Part shown: positions 54,581 to 64,000 of the stretch, piece after piece
How positions within the stretch are numbered: position 1 is the stretch's first letter
Layout of the letters: every line of letters begins with the position of its first letter
Assembly: GCA_965112735.1 (NCBI GenBank)
Contig: OZ218958.1
Coordinates: 3,563,894-3,627,893, forward strand
DNA from: Phaeosaccion multiseriatum
Taxonomy: Eukaryota > Ochrophyta, other classes
DNA: 64,000 nt
Reading direction: 5' to 3'
The notes under the pieces: model-generated
Told to the model about the DNA's origin: nothing
The model's input: the letters and a program-made list of their open reading frames with translations, nothing else
The model's database searches: none
Position numbers and translations under genes: made by a program

Positions 54581-55760
54581 GTGGGCCATCTGGCGCCTGA
54601 TTTCGACACGGGAGGGTTGAAGTGTGCTTTATCTGGGCCAGTCGGGTTGAAATGATCCCACCATAGTCGTCCTGAATATGCCGGGCGTCTCTGGGGTGCT
54701 CGGTGTGGTTGTACACTCTGTTCTGTGGTGTTGAAATGGCCCATCTGTGAGCCCCGGGGGGTCATCTGGCGCCTGATTTCGACACGGGAGGGTTGAACTG
54801 TGCTTTCTCTGGGCCAGTGGGGGTGAAATGATCCCACCATGGTCGTTATGAGTCTGCCGTGCGTCTCTAGTGTGCTCGGTGTGATTGTACACTCTGTTCT
54901 GTGGGGTTGAAATGGCCCATCTGTGAGCCCCGGTGGGTCATCTGCCGCCTGATTTTGACACGGGAGGGTTGAAGTGTGCTTTCTCTGGGCCAGTGGGGGT
55001 GAAACGGTCCCACCATGGTCGTCATGAGTCGGCTGGGCGTCTCTGGTGTGCTCGGTGTGATTGTACACTCTGTTCTGTGGGGTTGAAATGGCCCATCTGT
55101 GAGCCCCGGTGGGTCATCTGGCGCCTGATTTCGACACGGGAGGGTTGAAGTGAGCTTTCTCCGGGCCAGTGGGGGTGAAATGGTCCCACCATGGCCGTCA
55201 TGAGTCCGCCGGGCGTCTCTGGGGTGCTCGGTATGATTGTACACTCTATTCTGTGGGGTTGAAATGGCCCATCTGTGAGCCCCGGTGGGTCATCTGGCGC
55301 CTGATTTCGACACGGGAGGGTTGAACTGTGCTATATCTGGGCCAAGTGGTGTTGAAATGGTCCCACCATGGTCGTCACGAGTCAGCCGAACGTCTCTGGT
55401 GTGCTCGGTGTGATTGTACACTCTGTTCTATGGGGTTGAAATGGCCCATCTGTGAGCCCCGGTGGGTCATCTGGCGCCTGATTTCGACACGGGAGGGTTG
55501 AAGTGGGCTTTCTCCGGGCCAGTGGGGTTGAAATGGTCCCACCATGGTCGTCATGAGTCTACCGGGCGTCTCTGGTGTGCTCGGTGTGATTGTACACTCT
55601 GTTCTGTGGGGTTGAAATGGCCCATCTGTGAGCCCCGGGGGGCCATCTGGCGCCCGATCGCGACACGGGAGGGTTGAAGTGTGCTTTCTCTGGGCCGGTG
55701 GGGTTGAAATGGTCCCACCATGGTCGTCATGAGTCTGCTGTGCGTCTCTGGTGTGCTCGG

Positions 55761-55772
55761 TTAGGGTTAGGG
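55761..55772 (+). repeat. Internal telomere repeat at satellite break
   Basis: Two exact TTAGGG units follow directly after the truncated monomer end gtgctcgg, in the same orientation as the terminal telomere. They separate the 176-bp satellite from the pentamer array. Confidence 0.9.
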
Positions 55773-58700
55773 CCAGGCCAGGGCCAGGCCAGGCCAGGCC
55801 AGGCCAGGCCAGGCCAGGCCAGGCCAGGCCAGGCCAGGCCAGGCCAGGCCAGGCCAGGCCAGGCCAGGCCAGGCCAGGCCAGGCCAGGCCAGGCCAGGCC
55901 AGGCCAGGCCAGGCCAGGCCAGGCCAGGCCAGGCCAGGCCAGGCCAGGCCAGGCCAGGCCAGGCCAGGCCAGGCCAGGCCAGGCCAGGCCAGGCCAGGCC
56001 AGGCCAGGCCAGGCCAGGCCAGGCCAGGCCAGGCCAGGCCAGGCCAGGCCAGGCCAGGCCAGGCCAGGCCAGGCCAGGCCAGGCCAGGCCAGGCCAGGCC
56101 AGGCCAGGCCAGGCCAGGCCAGGCCAGGCCAGGCCAGGCCAGGCCAGGCCAGGCCAGGCCAGGCCAGGCCAGGCCAGGCCAGGCCAGGCCAGGCCAGGCC
56201 AGGCCAGGCCAGGCCAGGCCAGGCCAGGCCAGGCCAGGCCAGGCCAGGCCAGGCCAGGCCAGGCCAGGCCAGGCCAGGCCAGGCCAGGCCAGGCCAGGCC
56301 AGGCCAGGCCAGGCCAGGCCAGGCCAGGCCAGGCCAGGCCAGGCCAGGCCAGGCCAGGCCAGGCCAGGCCAGGCCAGGCCAGGCCAGGCCAGGCCAGGCC
56401 AGGCCAGGCCAGGCCAGGCCAGGCCAGGCCAGGCCAGGCCAGGCCAGGCCAGGCCAGGCCAGGCCAGGCCAGGCCAGGCCAGGCCAGGCCAGGCCAGGCC
56501 AGGCCAGGCCAGGCCAGGCCAGGCCAGGCCAGGCCAGGCCAGGCCAGGCCAGGCCAGGCCAGGCCAGGCCAGGCCAGGCCAGGCCAGGCCAGGCCAGGCC
56601 AGGCCAGGCCAGGCCAGGCCAGGCCAGGCCAGGCCAGGCCAGGCCAGGCCAGGCCAGGCCAGGCCAGGCCAGGCCAGGCCAGGCCAGGCCAGGCCAGGCC
56701 AGGCCAGGCCAGGCCAGGCCAGGCCAGGCCAGGCCAGGCCAGGCCAGGCCAGGCCAGGCCAGGCCAGGCCAGGCCAGGCCAGGCCAGGCCAGGCCAGGCC
56801 AGGCCAGGCCAGGCCAGGCCAGGCCAGGCCAGGCCAGGCCAGGCCAGGCCAGGCCAGGCCAGGCCAGGCCAGGCCAGGCCAGGCCAGGCCAGGCCAGGCC
56901 AGGCCAGGCCAGGCCAGGCCAGGCCAGGCCAGGCCAGGCCAGGCCAGGCCAGGCCAGGCCAGGCCAGGCCAGGCCAGGCCAGGCCAGGCCAGGCCAGGCC
57001 AGGCCAGGCCAGGCCAGGCCAGGCCAGGCCAGGCCAGGCCAGGCCAGGCCAGGCCAGGCCAGGCCAGGCCAGGCCAGGCCAGGCCAGGCCAGGCCAGGCC
57101 AGGCCAGGCCAGGCCAGGCCAGGCCAGGCCAGGCCAGGCCAGGCCAGGCCAGGCCAGGCCAGGCCAGGCCAGGCCAGGCCAGGCCAGGCCAGGCCAGGCC
57201 AGGCCAGGCCAGGCCAGGCCAGGCCAGGCCAGGCCAGGCCAGGCCAGGCCAGGCCAGGCCAGGCCAGGCCAGGCCAGGCCAGGCCAGGCCAGGCCAGGCC
57301 AGGCCAGGCCAGGCCAGGCCAGGCCAGGCCAGGCCAGGCCAGGCCAGGCCAGGCCAGGCCAGGCCAGGCCAGGCCAGGCCAGGCCAGGCCAGGCCAGGCC
57401 AGGCCAGGCCAGGCCAGGCCAGGCCAGGCCAGGCCAGGCCAGGCCAGGCCAGGCCAGGCCAGGCCAGGCCAGGCCAGGCCAGGCCAGGCCAGGCCAGGCC
57501 AGGCCAGGCCAGGCCAGGCCAGGCCAGGCCAGGCCAGGCCAGGCCAGGCCAGGCCAGGCCAGGCCAGGCCAGGCCAGGCCAGGCCAGGCCAGGCCAGGCC
57601 AGGCCAGGCCAGGCCAGGCCAGGCCAGGCCAGGCCAGGCCAGGCCAGGCCAGGCCAGGCCAGGCCAGGCCAGGCCAGGCCAGGCCAGGCCAGGCCAGGCC
57701 AGGCCAGGCCAGGCCAGGCCAGGCCAGGCCAGGCCAGGCCAGGCCAGGCCAGGCCAGGCCAGGCCAGGCCAGGCCAGGCCAGGCCAGGCCAGGCCAGGCC
57801 AGGCCAGGCCAGGCCAGGCCAGGCCAGGCCAGGCCAGGCCAGGCCAGGCCAGGCCAGGCCAGGCCAGGCCAGGCCAGGCCAGGCCAGGCCAGGCCAGGCC
57901 AGGCCAGGCCAGGCCAGGCCAGGCCAGGCCAGGCCAGGCCAGGCCAGGCCAGGCCAGGCCAGGCCAGGCCAGGCCAGGCCAGGCCAGGCCAGGCCAGGCC
58001 AGGCCAGGCCAGGCCAGGCCAGGCCAGGCCAGGCCAGGCCAGGCCAGGCCAGGCCAGGCCAGGCCAGGCCAGGCCAGGCCAGGCCAGGCCAGGCCAGGCC
58101 AGGCCAGGCCAGGCCAGGCCAGGCCAGGCCAGGCCAGGCCAGGCCAGGCCAGGCCAGGCCAGGCCAGGCCAGGCCAGGCCAGGCCAGGCCAGGCCAGGCC
58201 AGGCCAGGCCAGGCCAGGCCAGGCCAGGCCAGGCCAGGCCAGGCCAGGCCAGGCCAGGCCAGGCCAGGCCAGGCCAGGCCAGGCCAGGCCAGGCCAGGCC
58301 AGGCCAGGCCAGGCCAGGCCAGGCCAGGCCAGGCCAGGCCAGGCCAGGCCAGGCCAGGCCAGGCCAGGCCAGGCCAGGCCAGGCCAGGCCAGGCCAGGCC
58401 AGGCCAGGCCAGGCCAGGCCAGGCCAGGCCAGGCCAGGCCAGGCCAGGCCAGGCCAGGCCAGGCCAGGCCAGGCCAGGCCAGGCCAGGCCAGGCCAGGCC
58501 AGGCCAGGCCAGGCCAGGCCAGGCCAGGCCAGGCCAGGCCAGGCCAGGCCAGGCCAGGCCAGGCCAGGCCAGGCCAGGCCAGGCCAGGCCAGGCCAGGCC
58601 AGGCCAGGCCAGGCCAGGCCAGGCCAGGCCAGGCCAGGCCAGGCCAGGCCAGGCCAGGCCAGGCCAGGCCAGGCCAGGCCAGGCCAGGCCAGGCCAGGCC

Positions 58701-61700
58701 AGGCCAGGCCAGGCCAGGCCAGGCCAGGCCAGGCCAGGCCAGGCCAGGCCAGGCCAGGCCAGGCCAGGCCAGGCCAGGCCAGGCCAGGCCAGGCCAGGCC
58801 AGGCCAGGCCAGGCCAGGCCAGGCCAGGCCAGGCCAGGCCAGGCCAGGCCAGGCCAGGCCAGGCCAGGCCAGGCCAGGCCAGGCCAGGCCAGGCCAGGCC
58901 AGGCCAGGCCAGGCCAGGCCAGGCCAGGCCAGGCCAGGCCAGGCCAGGCCAGGCCAGGCCAGGCCAGGCCAGGCCAGGCCAGGCCAGGCCAGGCCAGGCC
59001 AGGCCAGGCCAGGCCAGGCCAGGCCAGGCCAGGCCAGGCCAGGCCAGGCCAGGCCAGGCCAGGCCAGGCCAGGCCAGGCCAGGCCAGGCCAGGCCAGGCC
59101 AGGCCAGGCCAGGCCAGGCCAGGCCAGGCCAGGCCAGGCCAGGCCAGGCCAGGCCAGGCCAGGCCAGGCCAGGCCAGGCCAGGCCAGGCCAGGCCAGGCC
59201 AGGCCAGGCCAGGCCAGGCCAGGCCAGGCCAGGCCAGGCCAGGCCAGGCCAGGCCAGGCCAGGCCAGGCCAGGCCAGGCCAGGCCAGGCCAGGCCAGGCC
59301 AGGCCAGGCCAGGCCAGGCCAGGCCAGGCCAGGCCAGGCCAGGCCAGGCCAGGCCAGGCCAGGCCAGGCCAGGCCAGGCCAGGCCAGGCCAGGCCAGGCC
59401 AGGCCAGGCCAGGCCAGGCCAGGCCAGGCCAGGCCAGGCCAGGCCAGGCCAGGCCAGGCCAGGCCAGGCCAGGCCAGGCCAGGCCAGGCCAGGCCAGGCC
59501 AGGCCAGGCCAGGCCAGGCCAGGCCAGGCCAGGCCAGGCCAGGCCAGGCCAGGCCAGGCCAGGCCAGGCCAGGCCAGGCCAGGCCAGGCCAGGCCAGGCC
59601 AGGCCAGGCCAGGCCAGGCCAGGCCAGGCCAGGCCAGGCCAGGCCAGGCCAGGCCAGGCCAGGCCAGGCCAGGCCAGGCCAGGCCAGGCCAGGCCAGGCC
59701 AGGCCAGGCCAGGCCAGGCCAGGCCAGGCCAGGCCAGGCCAGGCCAGGCCAGGCCAGGCCAGGCCAGGCCAGGCCAGGCCAGGCCAGGCCAGGCCAGGCC
59801 AGGCCAGGCCAGGCCAGGCCAGGCCAGGCCAGGCCAGGCCAGGCCAGGCCAGGCCAGGCCAGGCCAGGCCAGGCCAGGCCAGGCCAGGCCAGGCCAGGCC
59901 AGGCCAGGCCAGGCCAGGCCAGGCCAGGCCAGGCCAGGCCAGGCCAGGCCAGGCCAGGCCAGGCCAGGCCAGGCCAGGCCAGGCCAGGCCAGGCCAGGCC
60001 AGGCCAGGCCAGGCCAGGCCAGGCCAGGCCAGGCCAGGCCAGGCCAGGCCAGGCCAGGCCAGGCCAGGCCAGGCCAGGCCAGGCCAGGCCAGGCCAGGCC
60101 AGGCCAGGCCAGGCCAGGCCAGGCCAGGCCAGGCCAGGCCAGGCCAGGCCAGGCCAGGCCAGGCCAGGCCAGGCCAGGCCAGGCCAGGCCAGGCCAGGCC
60201 AGGCCAGGCCAGGCCAGGCCAGGCCAGGCCAGGCCAGGCCAGGCCAGGCCAGGCCAGGCCAGGCCAGGCCAGGCCAGGCCAGGCCAGGCCAGGCCAGGCC
60301 AGGCCAGGCCAGGCCAGGCCAGGCCAGGCCAGGCCAGGCCAGGCCAGGCCAGGCCAGGCCAGGCCAGGCCAGGCCAGGCCAGGCCAGGCCAGGCCAGGCC
60401 AGGCCAGGCCAGGCCAGGCCAGGCCAGGCCAGGCCAGGCCAGGCCAGGCCAGGCCAGGCCAGGCCAGGCCAGGCCAGGCCAGGCCAGGCCAGGCCAGGCC
60501 AGGCCAGGCCAGGCCAGGCCAGGCCAGGCCAGGCCAGGCCAGGCCAGGCCAGGCCAGGCCAGGCCAGGCCAGGCCAGGCCAGGCCAGGCCAGGCCAGGCC
60601 AGGCCAGGCCAGGCCAGGCCAGGCCAGGCCAGGCCAGGCCAGGCCAGGCCAGGCCAGGCCAGGCCAGGCCAGGCCAGGCCAGGCCAGGCCAGGCCAGGCC
60701 AGGCCAGGCCAGGCCAGGCCAGGCCAGGCCAGGCCAGGCCAGGCCAGGCCAGGCCAGGCCAGGCCAGGCCAGGCCAGGCCAGGCCAGGCCAGGCCAGGCC
60801 AGGCCAGGCCAGGCCAGGCCAGGCCAGGCCAGGCCAGGCCAGGCCAGGCCAGGCCAGGCCAGGCCAGGCCAGGCCAGGCCAGGCCAGGCCAGGCCAGGCC
60901 AGGCCAGGCCAGGCCAGGCCAGGCCAGGCCAGGCCAGGCCAGGCCAGGCCAGGCCAGGCCAGGCCAGGCCAGGCCAGGCCAGGCCAGGCCAGGCCAGGCC
61001 AGGCCAGGCCAGGCCAGGCCAGGCCAGGCCAGGCCAGGCCAGGCCAGGCCAGGCCAGGCCAGGCCAGGCCAGGCCAGGCCAGGCCAGGCCAGGCCAGGCC
61101 AGGCCAGGCCAGGCCAGGCCAGGCCAGGCCAGGCCAGGCCAGGCCAGGCCAGGCCAGGCCAGGCCAGGCCAGGCCAGGCCAGGCCAGGCCAGGCCAGGCC
61201 AGGCCAGGCCAGGCCAGGCCAGGCCAGGCCAGGCCAGGCCAGGCCAGGCCAGGCCAGGCCAGGCCAGGCCAGGCCAGGCCAGGCCAGGCCAGGCCAGGCC
61301 AGGCCAGGCCAGGCCAGGCCAGGCCAGGCCAGGCCAGGCCAGGCCAGGCCAGGCCAGGCCAGGCCAGGCCAGGCCAGGCCAGGCCAGGCCAGGCCAGGCC
61401 AGGCCAGGCCAGGCCAGGCCAGGCCAGGCCAGGCCAGGCCAGGCCAGGCCAGGCCAGGCCAGGCCAGGCCAGGCCAGGCCAGGCCAGGCCAGGCCAGGCC
61501 AGGCCAGGCCAGGCCAGGCCAGGCCAGGCCAGGCCAGGCCAGGCCAGGCCAGGCCAGGCCAGGCCAGGCCAGGCCAGGCCAGGCCAGGCCAGGCCAGGCC
61601 AGGCCAGGCCAGGCCAGGCCAGGCCAGGCCAGGCCAGGCCAGGCCAGGCCAGGCCAGGCCAGGCCAGGCCAGGCCAGGCCAGGCCAGGCCAGGCCAGGCC

Positions 61701-63964
61701 AGGCCAGGCCAGGCCAGGCCAGGCCAGGCCAGGCCAGGCCAGGCCAGGCCAGGCCAGGCCAGGCCAGGCCAGGCCAGGCCAGGCCAGGCCAGGCCAGGCC
61801 AGGCCAGGCCAGGCCAGGCCAGGCCAGGCCAGGCCAGGCCAGGCCAGGCCAGGCCAGGCCAGGCCAGGCCAGGCCAGGCCAGGCCAGGCCAGGCCAGGCC
61901 AGGCCAGGCCAGGCCAGGCCAGGCCAGGCCAGGCCAGGCCAGGCCAGGCCAGGCCAGGCCAGGCCAGGCCAGGCCAGGCCAGGCCAGGCCAGGCCAGGCC
62001 AGGCCAGGCCAGGCCAGGCCAGGCCAGGCCAGGCCAGGCCAGGCCAGGCCAGGCCAGGCCAGGCCAGGCCAGGCCAGGCCAGGCCAGGCCAGGCCAGGCC
62101 AGGCCAGGCCAGGCCAGGCCAGGCCAGGCCAGGCCAGGCCAGGCCAGGCCAGGCCAGGCCAGGCCAGGCCAGGCCAGGCCAGGCCAGGCCAGGCCAGGCC
62201 AGGCCAGGCCAGGCCAGGCCAGGCCAGGCCAGGCCAGGCCAGGCCAGGCCAGGCCAGGCCAGGCCAGGCCAGGCCAGGCCAGGCCAGGCCAGGCCAGGCC
62301 AGGCCAGGCCAGGCCAGGCCAGGCCAGGCCAGGCCAGGCCAGGCCAGGCCAGGCCAGGCCAGGCCAGGCCAGGCCAGGCCAGGCCAGGCCAGGCCAGGCC
62401 AGGCCAGGCCAGGCCAGGCCAGGCCAGGCCAGGCCAGGCCAGGCCAGGCCAGGCCAGGCCAGGCCAGGCCAGGCCAGGCCAGGCCAGGCCAGGCCAGGCC
62501 AGGCCAGGCCAGGCCAGGCCAGGCCAGGCCAGGCCAGGCCAGGCCAGGCCAGGCCAGGCCAGGCCAGGCCAGGCCAGGCCAGGCCAGGCCAGGCCAGGCC
62601 AGGCCAGGCCAGGCCAGGCCAGGCCAGGCCAGGCCAGGCCAGGCCAGGCCAGGCCAGGCCAGGCCAGGCCAGGCCAGGCCAGGCCAGGCCAGGCCAGGCC
62701 AGGCCAGGCCAGGCCAGGCCAGGCCAGGCCAGGCCAGGCCAGGCCAGGCCAGGCCAGGCCAGGCCAGGCCAGGCCAGGCCAGGCCAGGCCAGGCCAGGCC
62801 AGGCCAGGCCAGGCCAGGCCAGGCCAGGCCAGGCCAGGCCAGGCCAGGCCAGGCCAGGCCAGGCCAGGCCAGGCCAGGCCAGGCCAGGCCAGGCCAGGCC
62901 AGGCCAGGCCAGGCCAGGCCAGGCCAGGCCAGGCCAGGCCAGGCCAGGCCAGGCCAGGCCAGGCCAGGCCAGGCCAGGCCAGGCCAGGCCAGGCCAGGCC
63001 AGGCCAGGCCAGGCCAGGCCAGGCCAGGCCAGGCCAGGCCAGGCCAGGCCAGGCCAGGCCAGGCCAGGCCAGGCCAGGCCAGGCCAGGCCAGGCCAGGCC
63101 AGGCCAGGCCAGGCCAGGCCAGGCCAGGCCAGGCCAGGCCAGGCCAGGCCAGGCCAGGCCAGGCCAGGCCAGGCCAGGCCAGGCCAGGCCAGGCCAGGCC
63201 AGGCCAGGCCAGGCCAGGCCAGGCCAGGCCAGGCCAGGCCAGGCCAGGCCAGGCCAGGCCAGGCCAGGCCAGGCCAGGCCAGGCCAGGCCAGGCCAGGCC
63301 AGGCCAGGCCAGGCCAGGCCAGGCCAGGCCAGGCCAGGCCAGGCCAGGCCAGGCCAGGCCAGGCCAGGCCAGGCCAGGCCAGGCCAGGCCAGGCCAGGCC
63401 AGGCCAGGCCAGGCCAGGCCAGGCCAGGCCAGGCCAGGCCAGGCCAGGCCAGGCCAGGCCAGGCCAGGCCAGGCCAGGCCAGGCCAGGCCAGGCCAGGCC
63501 AGGCCAGGCCAGGCCAGGCCAGGCCAGGCCAGGCCAGCCCAGGCCAGGCCAGGCCAGGCCAGGCCAGGCCAGGCCAGGCCAGGCCAGGCCAGGCCAGGCC
63601 AGGCCAGGCCAGGCCAGGCCAGGCCAGGCCAGGCCAGGCCAGGCCAGGCCAGGCCAGGCCAGGCCAGGCCAGGCCAGGCCAGGGCCAGGCCAGGCCAGGC
63701 CAGGCCAGGCCAGGCCAGGCCAGGCCAGGCCAGGCCAGGCCAGGCCAGGCCAGGCCAGGCCAGGCCAGGCCAGGCCAGGCCAGGCCAGGCCAGGCCAGGC
63801 CAGGCCAGGCCAGGCCAGGCCAGGCCAGCCCAGGCCAGGGCCAGGCCAGGCCCAGGCCAGGCCAGCCAGGCCAGGCCAGGCCAGCCCAGGCCAGCCAGGC
63901 CAGGCCAGGGCCAGGCCAGGCCAGGCCAGGCCAGGCCAGGCCAGGCCAGGCCAGGCCAGGCCAG
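55773..63964. repeat. (GGCCA)n pentanucleotide satellite, 8.2 kb
   Basis: About 1640 units of GGCCA. Apart from two extra-G variants in the first 20 bp, the array is perfect from about 55792 to 63535. Variant units appear at 63536 (agccc), 63682 (extra G) and frequently from 63826 to 63910. It is 80% GC and has no CpG. All six frames are open because the period is 5, so the huge open frame (Ala-Arg-Pro-Gly-Gln repeats) is not a gene. Confidence 0.98.
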
Positions 63965-64000
63965 TTAGGGTTAGGGTTAGGGTTAGGGTTAGGGTTAGGG
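63965..64000 (+). repeat. Terminal telomere, (TTAGGG)6
   Basis: Six perfect TTAGGG units run to the end of the window, reading 5' to 3' toward the terminus as a G-rich telomere strand should. Confidence 0.97.

Larger units (their letters stand above)
47453..55760. repeat. Subtelomeric 176-bp satellite array
   Basis: About 44 tandem monomers of 176 bp (one or two are 175 bp). Landmarks in each: gtcatctggcgcctgatttc, gacacgggagggttgaagtg, tcccaccatggtcgtcatga, gtgctcggtgtg and gttgtacactctgttctgtg. Within a monomer ttgaaatgg(t)ccca occurs twice, 84 and 92 bp apart, hinting at an older half-length unit. The array begins at the truncated fragment and is cut at 'gtgctcgg' by TTAGGG. Confidence 0.97.

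Noticed and set aside
47546-55244. Dozens of 71- and 132-codon open frames at 176-bp spacing on both strands
   Set aside because: They repeat with the satellite monomer. 176 is not a multiple of three, so each frame ends within one or two monomers, and no domain is present.
47453-55760. CRISPR-like array
   Set aside because: Repeats are 176-bp contiguous satellite monomers without unique spacers, in a eukaryotic chromosome end.
55674-63968. Open frame of 2764 codons (Ala-Arg-Pro-Gly-Gln repeats)
   Set aside because: It is the translation of the GGCCA array. A stop-free 5-bp period keeps all six frames open; there is no independent start, composition or domain evidence.

Overview
This window is the end of a eukaryotic nuclear chromosome. 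The right edge (63965-64000) is six perfect TTAGGG units. The genes have many short GT-AG introns whose phases join cleanly. The organism is probably a GC-rich, flagellate protist alga with a complex (secondary, red-type) plastid. The evidence is: a RETICULATA-related protein whose N-terminus is a short signal peptide followed by an AFAP-type plastid-import motif; four LCIB/theta-type carbonic anhydrase genes of the algal CO2-concentrating machinery; a two-domain p25-alpha (TPPP) protein, a family tied to microtubules and flagella; and APT-rich stalks in a surface protein. A stramenopile (ochrophyte) fits best. A haptophyte or cryptophyte is not excluded, and no species is claimed.

Layout from left to right. 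1-1.1 kb: a 16-bp minisatellite and the 5' exons of a Ser/Gly-rich minus-strand gene. 1.6-4.1 kb (-): a three-KH-domain RNA-binding protein. 4.9-9.1 kb (+): a CHERP orthologue (SURP, CID and G-patch; U2 snRNP-associated), head to head with the KH gene. 9.3-20.1 kb (-): four tandem, intact LCIB-domain carbonic anhydrase genes. The duplicated unit captured the 3' end of the CHERP gene, so G-patch relics lie downstream of copies 2-4, and a 2.4-kb insertion separates copies 3 and 4. 20.7-24.4 kb (+): a type I membrane protein with P-domain and somatomedin-B-like modules. 24.8-25.6 kb (+): an intronless polytopic membrane protein. 26.2-28.8 kb (-): the RETICULATA-related plastid protein. 30.2-33.1 kb (-): the double p25-alpha protein. 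34.3-46.9 kb (+): a 2479-residue DENND4-like Rab GEF in 12 exons, with a 2.2-kb GT-rich intron.

From 47.45 kb outward there are no genes. About 44 monomers of a 176-bp satellite form a higher-order repeat (two 2594-bp copies, each carrying a 303-bp MITE-like insertion). The satellite is cut in mid-monomer by TTAGGGTTAGGG. An 8.2-kb array of the pentamer GGCCA follows, essentially perfect for 7.7 kb and slightly degenerate only near the terminus, and then the terminal telomere.

The genes do not form one pathway. Three themes recur: RNA processing (KH and CHERP, sharing one intergenic promoter region), plastid/CO2 physiology (LCIB array, RETICULATA-related), and membrane traffic or cytoskeleton (DENND4, p25-alpha). 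Exon maps were assembled by hand from splice signals, phase and family similarity, and every assembled CDS closes in frame.
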